Below are positions 1 through 5,254 of a stretch of 5,254 bases of DNA, piece after piece. The stretch comes from Ignavibacteriales bacterium (GTDB lineage Bacteria > Bacteroidota > Ignavibacteria > Ignavibacteriales > Ignavibacteriaceae), in NCBI GenBank assembly GCA_016707115.1, contig JADJIH010000015.1, positions 1 through 5,254 on the forward strand. The letters are read 5' to 3'. A model generated the notes under the pieces. The model saw nothing but the letters and a program-made list of their open reading frames with translations, searched no databases and was not told where the DNA came from. Position numbers and translations under genes: made by a program. Within the stretch, counting starts at the first letter, position 1; each line of letters opens with the position of its first letter.

Positions 1-35
1 TTGTCCCGGCTGTCGTGGAAACTTGAACCGCGCTG
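1..35 (+). repeat. Left terminal inverted repeat of the transposon
   Basis: Reading inward from position 1, these 35 bases match the reverse complement of 3330-3364 with one mismatch, at position 30 (g here, a in the other copy). The match stops just after position 35. The outer end begins ttgtcccggctg. The window starts exactly here, so the true outer edge may lie further left. Confidence 0.92.
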
Positions 36-219
36 GCGCTTGATCGATTCCGTAGCATGGTTGTTACTCCTGCTTGGAGGACGCCTGATCTGAGTGGCGG
101 GGGCAGAGATGCGGCCGGGGAGGTGAGATCGAATGCGGTCCTGGAGCGCCGATCTAACTACTTGCAGTAAAGCATTCAATCCAGCACTGAGCCGCCGTTG
201 GGGCCAGATACCGACCTTG

Positions 220-542
220 TCAGTCCCTCCCAAAGCCCTTGGGCAGATCGATGTCTGCCAACGCCGCGACGATCTCGGTAAGCTTATCGATTGTCTCGTC
301 GAGCTTAACCGCCAGGCCACTCTCTTGAAGCGATTCTGGCAGGTTCTCTCTCCATGCCTGGTTTCATCGAGCAAAGCATGAAGCTCACTTTCAGCGGCTG
401 CTAACCTCGCCGGTCGGGAGAGAACCCTGGCTTTCCGCGCTGGGCTCGTCGGAGGAGATACCGACTCCGCGCTCATCTTGGCCCGAGCACGAAAGGCTCG
501 CAGGCGTTCTGCAGCGTTGCCGTATCTACGTTTCCTGCCCAT
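220..542 (-). pseudogene. Small basic-helical ORF with an MGRKRRYGNAAERLRAFRAR start, interrupted by a -1 frameshift
   Basis: From ATG at 542 the minus strand reads 60 codons beginning MGRKRRYGNAAERLRAFRAR and ending ESELHALLDE at 363. A -1 shift in the short A-run at 362-364 then gives 47 more residues, NQAWRENLPESLQE through DIDLPKGFGRD, and a TGA at 222-220. The restored product is about 107 residues. Its N-terminus is strongly basic, and its C-terminal half looks like amphipathic helices. Without the shift, frame 0 stays open to the window edge but becomes low-complexity, Arg/Ser-rich and unconvincing. A weak AGGGA lies about 10 nt before the ATG. The start resembles small proteins of unknown function that begin MGRPR-Y--AAERQRA-R-R, which I recall only loosely. 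A second, broken copy of this start lies at 724-776. The shift could be a real mutation, a sequencing error or, less likely, recoding. The function is unknown. Confidence 0.6.
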
Positions 543-561
543 GAGACCAACTTCCCTGTTT

Positions 562-574
562 CGTTTCTGAAACG
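562..574. promoter_or_regulatory. Palindrome CGTTTC-T-GAAACG upstream of the small ORF
   Basis: This perfect 6-bp inverted repeat around one central base begins 20 bp upstream of the small-ORF ATG. It recurs at 796-808 in the other duplicated copy with only the centre base changed (T to G), although neighbouring bases have drifted. It could be a protein-binding site. Alternatively, an offset pairing of GTTTC and GAAAC gives a weak 5-bp hairpin with a 6-nt loop. There is no T-run to suggest a terminator. Confidence 0.35.
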
Positions 575-627
575 TTATGCAGTTGAAGTAAAAAGTCCTT
601 TGGGGACGTAAGGTGACCGAGGCAGGG

Positions 628-720
628 TTAGCAGGCCAGTACCAGCTGTGGCTTGCCGCGGGCATAATTCTTTTCCGAGTGACGCTCAAGGGCACGAGCT
701 AGACGACCGAAAGATTCGAG
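628..720 (-). pseudogene. Duplicated fragment of the transposase C-terminus
   Basis: Read on the minus strand, these 30 codons and a TAA encode LESFGRLARALERHSEKNYA and then RGKPQL. They correspond to ESLGRLARALERYAETKLA and SGKPPL at the end of the real transposase (858-950). The frame has no internal stop and ends in TAA at the same point. Upstream on the minus strand the match breaks off near 720, where the sequence becomes a copy of the small-ORF start. It is a by-product of the tandem duplication with no start codon of its own, and it is unlikely to be expressed separately. Confidence 0.8.
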
Positions 721-723
721 GGG

Positions 724-776
724 CTCGCACGCGTTCTGCGGCATTGCGGCATTTACGTTTTACATTTCCTGCGCAT
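724..776 (-). pseudogene. Broken copy of the small-ORF start
   Basis: ATG at 776 begins MRRK, matching MGRK of the intact start at 542. An insertion of about 7 bases (near 758-764) then shifts the frame, so the reading from this ATG stops after 7 codons. Beyond the insertion, another frame gives RNAAERVRA, matching GNAAERLRA of the intact copy. At about 720-724 the sequence switches to the duplicated transposase tail. This is a dead fragment at the duplication junction. Confidence 0.7.
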
Positions 777-795
777 GAGACCTACTCCCTCGTTT

Positions 796-808
796 CGTTT
801 CGGAAACG
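796..808. promoter_or_regulatory. Second copy of the palindrome, CGTTTC-G-GAAACG
   Basis: This is the same 13-bp palindrome as at 562-574, here with G at the centre. It lies just downstream of the transposase stop and upstream of the broken small-ORF start. In this copy the offset hairpin has 6-bp arms (791-796 with 803-808). Retention of the palindrome in both copies is suggestive, but their common descent by duplication weakens the argument. Confidence 0.3.
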
Positions 809-857
809 TTATGCAGTTGAAATGGAGTCCTTTGGGGGCAAGGTGACCGAAGCCGGG

Positions 858-2213
858 TTAGCCGGTCCTTGCCAACGGTGGCTTACCGCTGGCAAGCTTC
901 GTTTCTGCGTAACGCTCAAGAGCACGAGCCAGGCGACCGAGAGATTCGGGGGTTCCCACCCGCTCAAAGGCCCTTTCTGCTTCGCAACTGGATAGGGCCA
1001 CCCAGCGCAAGACCTGCTTCCCATTTCGCCACCGCTTAACGCGGCGAGCCGCTGCCTCGTGCACCGAGAAAGTGGACTCGATGATGTTGGTATTGGTAAG
1101 GCTAGCCATGAGTTCAGGCGGGACGCCAAGACGACAGCATGTCAGCATGTCCTGGCTTCCTTCTCTTAAACTGTTGGCCGCTGCAGGTTGCCCGCTGGCT
1201 TCAAGCCCTCGGGCCAGCAGTTCCAGTTTCGCCTTAGCCAGGGTCGGGTTTTGAATAGCCCAAGCCTCGTGCAACTCGGCCGCAAACACCTTCTTCTCCG
1301 GCTCCGTCAAGGTCAGCTTGTCGGCTACGTTCCGCCCCTTGTGGATCCGGCAGCGTTGGACGAGGACACTTTTACCGAAAACTTCAGGGAGAGCTTTGAG
1401 CATGCCGGCTGCTCCGTCGACGACCCAGAGGATCCCCTTCTGTGCGGACAGGCCCCTATGCCTCAGTTCCTCAAGAAACTCCCTGCAGTACTCGGCTGTC
1501 TCCGTGGAGCCCTGACGGAGGCCAAGAACCTTTTTGGTGCCACCCGCAGTCAGCCCCACTGCTGCAAGCACGGAGTAGTCTCCCTCGGCGACGGCGTCGA
1601 CCCACACGACCAAGTAACGCTCGTCAAGGCGACGTTGCAAAAAGGTAGAGAGAAGCTCCTCCGCAGCCGCAATGAAGCGCCTTCCGATAGTACTCTTGGA
1701 TAGCCCTGAGACATACAGCTCGGCAGAGTTCACAGGGTTGACGGCCCCAACCACTTTGCCGTGTTTGCGCAGACTCACTCCCAACATCGTGGCAGTCAGG
1801 GCAGCGTTCGAAAGAAACTCCGGATTTTGAGCTCGTTGGTAACTCTCAATCGGTAGCTCGCCGCCCCCCGAACTCTTGGGGCGGATGGCCCGCGGCCGCT
1901 GGATTTGCACGCTAAAACCGCCGACCCATACGGTGCCAGGACCCCATCCATTGCGGCTGCCAAGCCGGCCCACAGGATTTTGCTCCCATTTGCCTTTCAC
2001 TCCACAGACCCGGTCGACGTCCTGCTCCATCAACCGCGTCAGGGACGCCAGACCGGTTTGGTAAGCCAGAGAACTGAGTCCCTCTTTTACAAGGACTTGG
2101 CGCTCGTCCATGGTCTGGAGTTTTTTTCTGATTTCGCGCGCCCGACGTCGTCTCTCGGGGCGGGGAAGGGGAAGGTTTTGCGTAAAGGGATTCGAATCGT
2201 TTCTCTCAGACAT
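858..2213 (-). CDS. IS256/Mutator-family DDE transposase
   Basis: This 451-residue protein should cut and join the element's ends through an RNase H-fold DDE active site. The first Asp is D206 (in VVWVDAV), the second D266 (in WVVDGAAG) and the Glu E379 (in TNTNIIESTF). The CR-IHK-RNV motif near residues 288-295 is typical of the IS256 (Mutator, PF00872) branch with VQRCRVHKRRNV. The N-terminal 200 residues are basic and presumably bind the inverted repeats. It is slightly longer than the usual 390-430 residues. I chose ATG 2213 because AGAGGAG lies 5 nt upstream of it. An in-frame TTG at 2249 would overlap the upstream stop as TTGA and add 12 residues, but it has no comparable ribosome-binding site. 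It lies 32 nt downstream of the dead paralogue, probably in one transcript. Its last 30 or so codons are duplicated downstream. Confidence 0.93.
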   Translation of the reverse strand: MSERNDSNPFTQNLPLPRPERRRRAREIRKKLQTMDERQVLVKEGLSSLAYQTGLASLTRLMEQDVDRVCGVKGKWEQNPVGRLGSRNGWGPGTVWVGGFSVQIQRPRAIRPKSSGGGELPIESYQRAQNPEFLSNAALTATMLGVSLRKHGKVVGAVNPVNSAELYVSGLSKSTIGRRFIAAAEELLSTFLQRRLDERYLVVWVDAVAEGDYSVLAAVGLTAGGTKKVLGLRQGSTETAEYCREFLEELRHRGLSAQKGILWVVDGAAGMLKALPEVFGKSVLVQRCRIHKGRNVADKLTLTEPEKKVFAAELHEAWAIQNPTLAKAKLELLARGLEASGQPAAANSLREGSQDMLTCCRLGVPPELMASLTNTNIIESTFSVHEAAARRVKRWRNGKQVLRWVALSSCEAERAFERVGTPESLGRLARALERYAETKLASGKPPLARTG

Positions 2214-2218
2214 AGCGT

Positions 2219-2225
2219 CTCCTCT
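2219..2225 (-). promoter_or_regulatory. Ribosome-binding site deciding the transposase start
   Basis: AGAGGAG on the minus strand sits 5 nt before ATG 2213. It favours this ATG over the upstream in-frame TTG at 2249. Confidence 0.7.
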
Positions 2226-2245
2226 GCTCCCTCTGCCTGCGTCGT

Positions 2246-3304
2246 TCAAACTTTGGGTGCAGTGTTGTTTTTGGGCTTCAACGAAATTAACTTGTGGGTA
2301 AGCAGGTCAAGTTTATGCCATCCCACGAGCCGGCGACTTCGCTGCAGCCAGGCTGGGACTCCAACGGAGAGCGCTTCAATGGCGGGGCCACGGGGGCCCC
2401 AGCGCAGAGATTGTTTGAAGGCCATTCGGAGACTTCCAGCCGACTCAAGCCGTTCCTTTAGGGGCGGGGGCACTTCAAGGCGTGCTACGACCAGGCTGGC
2501 CTCACGACTGCGCCCCAGGCGTTCCGCTGCTCCAGGACTCTCCGTGGTCCAACGGCGTTCCAGGTGCTGGAGGACAGCGGCGGCTTCATCAGGAGGTAAC
2601 GACCAGGCCGCATCCAGTTCATTGCCCCACTTCTCACGCGAGGTCTCCGGAAAGTGCCCGAGGACTTCGTTGCGCAGCCGACAACGGCAGTGCGAAATCT
2701 GCACCCGATCCCCCCAGACCTGTCTCAAGGCCTGATCGAGCGTGCGACTACCCTCGGTGATGACGAGTAGCCCTCCGGCCCCTGCTAACCCCCGCCGTGC
2801 AAGGTCCGCAGAGAGTTCTTCAGCGACCCCCTGCTCACGGACTGAACCAGGTGACAGGCCCAGGACCCTCCGGAATCCATCGACCCCGGCAGCCAGCGCC
2901 ATCGAAGCCCATTCCCCCCCAATCTCTCGAGAACCCACCCACAGGACGGGGCAGTTCACCTGGGAGAGGCTGTCCTTCAATAGCGCAAGCGTAGGTGGGA
3001 TCGCCGGGGATCGTTTAATGGGCGACCCCGTTCTTGATCTTGCTGTGGACGACTCGACCTGGGAACGGCCAGGGCCACTGGTCCATGCCTGCTGCATCCA
3101 TCCGAAGAACTCCGCAGTGAGGCTCTCTTCGTTCGGGGGCACCCAACCCTGGGCATGCTTGGCCAGGGCGGCGCTGAGCCCTTCGCCGAGCATCCACATT
3201 AACCGGCCTTGCTCAATAAGCCGAGTCGCTCCACGACGCCAGGGATCGGTGTCGTCGGTAGGATGGAGCTTTTGGGACGAGATCTTTTGGGGGGTGCTGG
3301 CCAT
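2246..3304 (-). CDS. Catalytically degenerate paralogue of the IS256-type transposase
   Basis: This 352-residue protein is homologous to the transposase encoded just downstream. Residues 118-207 align without gaps to transposase residues 200-289. Within this, 61 positions starting at VLGL contain 21 identities by eye, including VLGL--GS, RGL and HCR against QRCR. At the three catalytic positions it has G124, E184 and about R293 instead of Asp, Asp and Glu, and the H-K of the CR-IHK motif is also gone. The frame is nevertheless open throughout, with AGAGGAGG 8 nt before ATG 3304, so it looks maintained rather than decayed. The N-terminus (residues 20-75) is rich in Trp and Leu and does not clearly align. 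It is the first gene inside the right end and precedes the transposase by 32 nt. A role as repressor, end-binding partner or target selector is inference. Recent pseudogenisation that left the frame intact is the alternative. Confidence 0.8.
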   Translation of the reverse strand: MASTPQKISSQKLHPTDDTDPWRRGATRLIEQGRLMWMLGEGLSAALAKHAQGWVPPNEESLTAEFFGWMQQAWTSGPGRSQVESSTARSRTGSPIKRSPAIPPTLALLKDSLSQVNCPVLWVGSREIGGEWASMALAAGVDGFRRVLGLSPGSVREQGVAEELSADLARRGLAGAGGLLVITEGSRTLDQALRQVWGDRVQISHCRCRLRNEVLGHFPETSREKWGNELDAAWSLPPDEAAAVLQHLERRWTTESPGAAERLGRSREASLVVARLEVPPPLKERLESAGSLRMAFKQSLRWGPRGPAIEALSVGVPAWLQRSRRLVGWHKLDLLTHKLISLKPKNNTAPKV

Positions 3305-3312
3305 GGAAAAGG

Positions 3313-3320
3313 CCTCCTCT
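3313..3320 (-). promoter_or_regulatory. Ribosome-binding site of the dead transposase paralogue
   Basis: AGAGGAGG on the minus strand lies 8 nt before ATG 3304. This strong Shine-Dalgarno match supports both the start codon and active translation of the gene. It falls in the 25 bp between the gene and the inner edge of the inverted repeat. Confidence 0.75.
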
Positions 3321-3329
3321 TCAGGGGCT

Positions 3330-3364
3330 CAGCGTGGTTCAAGTTTCCACGACAGCCGGGACAA
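3330..3364 (-). repeat. Right terminal inverted repeat of the transposon
   Basis: This is the reverse complement of 1-35 with one mismatch. It ends the transposon at 3364, and the sequence beyond appears to belong to the group II intron. It lies 25 bp upstream of the first minus-strand gene, so that gene's promoter must overlap this repeat or come from the flank. Confidence 0.92.
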
Positions 3365-3698
3365 CCTCGAACTGCGAACCGCAGCACCGAATGCAAGTAA
3401 ACTCTCGTAAGGCCGTCCGACATGGGTTAGCACGCCGAGGAGTGCGACGCCCGATTTCCAGACGTGGTCGGATGGTAGTGAGAGCGGCGGCGGCGGGAAG
3501 TCTTGGTCTCTTACCCCATGAGAGCTCTCTGGGTCCTGAATACAGGTCGACGGGGCAGCGATGCTCTGTCTATGCCCGGAGATATTCTGGTGTTGGCTTC
3601 GCTGGCAGGCTGCGCGCCATCCAATACCGGAATTGGCGGTCGGATCGTCTCGTAGTAGCGTTGAGGCCGGGTAACGCCGGTGGAGCAAAGGGGACGAC
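3365..3698 (+). ncRNA. Group II intron RNA leader (part of domains I-III)
   Basis: This 334-nt stretch between the transposon end and the maturase start has no credible gene. Its final part, 3665-3698, carries ccgggtaacgccgg followed by gcaaaggggac. The GGGUAACGCC hairpin and GCAAAGGGG run are what I recall just before the ORF in group II introns such as Lactococcus lactis Ll.LtrB. Further upstream are short hairpins, for example GCAC (3430-3433) with GTGC (3442-3445). I did not fold it, so the domain limits are not assigned. IIB-like introns generally use 450 nt or more for domains I-III, so the 5' part is probably missing. Confidence 0.65.
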
Positions 3699-5180
3699 AT
3701 GTTGAAAAGAGAGGAATCCCACCAACTGCTATTCGCGTTCGCCGAAAGCCCGGAAGGGTGTGAGGTTGAGGCTCCTGATGGCGAACCATCTGGAAAATCT
3801 ATCCTCCAGCAAATAGTGAAGGCAAGAAAAGTGACGGATTCCTGCACCACAGCAGACCCTTCCGAGGGTCTTATGGAGAGGATAGCGTCGCCGCAAAATT
3901 TAGCGTCGGCTCTACTTCACGTGGCACGAAACCAGGGCGCCCCCGGTATAGACGGAGCGACAACCGAGGAAATTTTGGAAAGCGCACCCCGCCTTCTGGA
4001 ACAACTTCGCGCGGACCTCATCTCGGGGTGCTACCAGCACGGAGAAATCCGCCGGGTCGAAATTCCCAAACCAGGTCCAGGGGGCGGTTCTAGAAGATTA
4101 GGTATTCCTAACGTTCTGGACCGCTGGGTACAGCAGGCCGTTCTTCAAGTTTTGGAGCCGGTTTTCGAGCCCAAATTTCATCCCAGCAGTCACGGTTTCC
4201 GACCAGTCCGCGGGGCTGAGACAGCAATAGCCGAAGCCAAGGAGCACTTGGGTGCGGGTTGTAGCTGGGTTGTCGCTATCGATTTATCGAAGTTCTTCGA
4301 CCGAGTCAATCACCAACGGCTTCTAGCCAGGCTGGCAAAAGAGGTGTCAGACAAACGCGTTCTGAGACTGATTCACCAGATGTTGAAGGCCAAAGTTGTC
4401 TTGCCCAACGGAACCCGCGTGAACACAGAAGAAGGTACCCCCCAAGGGGGCCCGCTCTCCCCGTGCCTCAGTAATATCGTCCTTGACGAACTAGACTGGG
4501 AACTACAGCGCAGAGGCCTGAGATTTGTTCGCTATGCGGATGATTTCAACGTCTATGTTCGTAGCCAACGTGCGGGTTTGCGAGTCATGGCCACGCTAAC
4601 GGCGTTCATTGAGAAGCGCTTGCGCTTGCAGGTTAACGTCGACAAAAGCGAGGTTTCCACTCCGGAAGGAGTCCATTTTTTAGGTTTTTGCCTGAAAATG
4701 GGACAGGAAGGCCAAGTCGAGGTTGGGTTATCTAAGCGAACTCGTGAACGGATGAAAGTCCGAACAAGGGAACTAACCCCCAGGAATTGGGGACGCTCGC
4801 TACAGGCCTGCCTTGAAAAGGTGAATGAGTATCTGAAAGGTTGGAGCGGATATTTCAAACTCTGTACCAAGGAGTCCGAGAGGACTCTGAGCAACTTTGA
4901 CGCTCACATTCGTCGCCGAATAAGGGCCATCATTGTAAAGCAGAAAAAGAAGCCCAGCTCTCTCCTTAAGCATCTTCTGGCGCGGGGAGTCCCAAAGAAC
5001 CGGGCTGCACCAACTGCTTTCGCCTCATGTGGAAACTGGAAAAAGAGCAACCTTCCCGGAATGACCAGGGCCTACCCGAACAAATGGTTCGAGAAGGTCC
5101 TGACAAATCTCTGGAAGGAGTGGTCGCGGCTAAACTGTCCTCCCATTGTGGTTCAGACTCAGTTAGGGCTGGAGTTCTGA
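3699..5180 (+). CDS. ltrA: Group II intron-encoded reverse transcriptase/maturase, lacking an endonuclease domain
   Basis: This 493-residue protein assists splicing of its host intron and reverse-transcribes it during retrohoming. The reverse transcriptase domain covers roughly residues 60-345. Metal-binding Asp residues are D195 (in AIDLSKFFD) and D281-D282 (in FVRYADDF). TPQGGPLSP (247-255) and LGIPNVLDRWVQQA (134-147) are hallmark blocks. The maturase X domain (GIIM) follows at about 350-440, with the pattern NWGRSL--CLEKVNEYLKGWSGYF. The C-terminus has a basic helical part but no HNH endonuclease motif, as in endonuclease-less bacterial lineages. All catalytic residues are present and the frame is intact. 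ATG 3699 follows GGGG at a spacing of 5 nt, straight after the intron hairpin. The N-terminal 55 residues are poorly conserved in type. The subclass (D/E-like rather than ML or CL) is a guess. Confidence 0.93.
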   Translation: MLKREESHQLLFAFAESPEGCEVEAPDGEPSGKSILQQIVKARKVTDSCTTADPSEGLMERIASPQNLASALLHVARNQGAPGIDGATTEEILESAPRLLEQLRADLISGCYQHGEIRRVEIPKPGPGGGSRRLGIPNVLDRWVQQAVLQVLEPVFEPKFHPSSHGFRPVRGAETAIAEAKEHLGAGCSWVVAIDLSKFFDRVNHQRLLARLAKEVSDKRVLRLIHQMLKAKVVLPNGTRVNTEEGTPQGGPLSPCLSNIVLDELDWELQRRGLRFVRYADDFNVYVRSQRAGLRVMATLTAFIEKRLRLQVNVDKSEVSTPEGVHFLGFCLKMGQEGQVEVGLSKRTRERMKVRTRELTPRNWGRSLQACLEKVNEYLKGWSGYFKLCTKESERTLSNFDAHIRRRIRAIIVKQKKKPSSLLKHLLARGVPKNRAAPTAFASCGNWKKSNLPGMTRAYPNKWFEKVLTNLWKEWSRLNCPPIVVQTQLGLEF

Positions 5181-5193
5181 ATATCGGCGTGAA

Positions 5194-5224
5194 GAGCCGT
5201 ATGTGAGGTCCACAAGTCCGGTTC
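5194..5224 (+). ncRNA. Group II intron domain V
   Basis: GAGCCG (5194-5199) pairs with CGGTTC (5219-5224). A two-base bulge (AG) and an upper stem TGTG/CACA follow, capped by a 5-nt loop. It holds the catalytic AGC triad at 5195-5197 and starts 14 nt after the maturase stop, the normal place. It is 31 nt rather than the usual 34, has a U-C mismatch in the lower stem, and lacks the usual GNRA tetraloop. Confidence 0.85.
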
Positions 5225-5225
5225 T

Positions 5226-5254
5226 GTGAGAGGTTCCCCCCGGAGACGGGGGCG
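5226..5254 (+). ncRNA. Group II intron domain VI, incomplete
   Basis: After domain V, CCCCCG (5237-5242) pairs with CGGGGG (5247-5252) around a GAGA tetraloop. This is the distal hairpin of domain VI. The bulged branch-point A and the 3' splice site should follow immediately but lie beyond the window. Confidence 0.75.

Larger units (their letters stand above)
497..720. repeat. Tandem duplication, copy A (distal)
   Basis: Copy A aligns along its whole length with 724-950 at an offset of 227-234 bp, with scattered substitutions and small indels. On the minus strand it contains a copy of the transposase C-terminal codons, the spacer with its palindrome, and the real start of the small ORF. Divergence between the copies shows that the duplication is not recent. 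Confidence 0.85.
724..950. repeat. Tandem duplication, copy B (transposase-proximal)
   Basis: Copy B is the partner of 497-720. It includes the genuine last codons and TAA of the transposase (858-950), the spacer and a damaged small-ORF start. The two copies share GCAGAA (minus strand) in both the small ORF and the transposase tail, a plausible microhomology for the duplication event. Confidence 0.85.
1..3364 (-). mobile_element. Large IS256/Mutator-type insertion element with three genes
   Basis: A 35-bp inverted repeat at 1-35 and 3330-3364 encloses three minus-strand genes, one of which is an IS256/Mutator-family transposase. The strand given is that of the genes. The repeat begins at the first base of the window, so the outer left edge and any target-site duplication cannot be seen, and the repeat could extend further left. 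IS256-family elements are usually about 1.2-1.5 kb with a single gene. This one is about 3.36 kb and also carries a catalytically dead transposase paralogue and a small frameshifted ORF. The right end abuts sequence that looks like a group II intron leader. The boundaries come from the inverted repeat only. Confidence 0.85.
3365..5254 (+). mobile_element. Group II intron, 5' end uncertain, 3' end beyond the window
   Basis: Three parts in the right order identify the intron: a leader ending in the domain III/IV-type hairpin, a maturase-type reverse transcriptase, and domain V with the start of domain VI. Domain VI with its branch-point A and the 3' splice site lie past the end of the window. 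The 5' splice site is not established. A GUGCG motif occurs at 3442, but starting there would leave only 257 nt for domains I-III, and it can pair with GCAC at 3430-3433 in an internal hairpin. The intron may therefore be cut by the transposon. Confidence 0.8.

Noticed and set aside
36..219. Possible hairpins (CTCC/GGAG at 67-79, GATCG/CGATC at 127-154) as terminator or subterminal binding sites
   Set aside because: The stems are 4-5 bp, no T-run follows, and the other end has no matching copy. I see nothing supportable in this stretch.
361..365. Programmed -1 frameshift in the small ORF
   Set aside because: The frame-0 codons around the A-run (GAT GAA ACC) do not form a canonical slippery heptamer, and I see no obvious stimulatory stem-loop. 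A one-base deletion is more likely.
133..381. Plus-strand open frame of 82 codons
   Set aside because: It is antisense to the small frameshifted ORF, whose helical product is far more protein-like.
2247..2249. TTG start for the transposase overlapping the upstream stop
   Set aside because: The TTGA overlap could allow translational coupling, but ATG 2213 has a clear AGAGGAG at the right distance.
1905..2735. Long plus-strand open frame of 276 codons
   Set aside because: It lies opposite the two transposase-type genes, its composition is Arg/Ser-rich and low in recognisable motifs, and it has no ribosome-binding site. It is a shadow of G+C-rich coding sequence on the other strand.
2742..3410. 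Plus-strand open frame of 222 codons crossing the right inverted repeat
   Set aside because: It runs antisense to the dead paralogue, through the transposon end into the intron leader. The Pro/Ser/Arg-rich product shows no motifs.
3442..3448. GTGCGAC as the intron 5' splice site
   Set aside because: It would leave only 257 nt for domains I-III, and the GTGC can pair with GCAC at 3430-3433 inside the leader. I kept it only as an alternative.

Overview
This is an accessory stretch of bacterial DNA made of two mobile elements packed edge to edge. No housekeeping gene is visible. The sequence is G+C-rich, and a Mutator/IS256-type transposase plus a group II intron maturase fit a G+C-rich bacterium, but nothing here identifies the taxon.

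Positions 1-3364 form one large insertion element. Its ends are a 35-bp inverted repeat (1-35 and 3330-3364, one mismatch), and its genes all lie on the minus strand. Reading inward from the right end there are three genes. The first is a 352-residue protein (3304-2246) that aligns without gaps to the transposase core but has lost all three catalytic acidic residues. The second is a 451-residue IS256/Mutator-family transposase (2213-858) with an apparently intact DDE triad. The third is a small basic-helical ORF (542-220, about 107 residues) that needs one -1 shift to be read in full. Between the second and third genes, a segment of about 228 bp is tandemly duplicated. The duplicated segment holds the transposase tail, a spacer with a palindrome and the beginning of the small ORF. 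It has left a decayed transposase tail and a broken small-ORF start. At about 3.36 kb with three genes, the element is far larger than a typical one-gene IS256 relative.

Positions 3365-5254 hold most of a group II intron on the plus strand: a structured RNA leader (domains I-III in part), a 493-residue reverse transcriptase/maturase without an HNH endonuclease (3699-5180), domain V (5194-5224) and the start of domain VI, which runs off the window. Only 334 nt lie between the transposon end and the maturase start. This is less than domains I-III usually occupy in this kind of intron, so the transposon has probably landed in, or removed, the 5' part of the intron.

The most unusual point is the pairing of a live transposase with a dead paralogue in one transcription unit inside one set of inverted repeats. 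The dead copy may be a regulator, a DNA-binding partner or a target-site factor, but the sequence alone does not say which.
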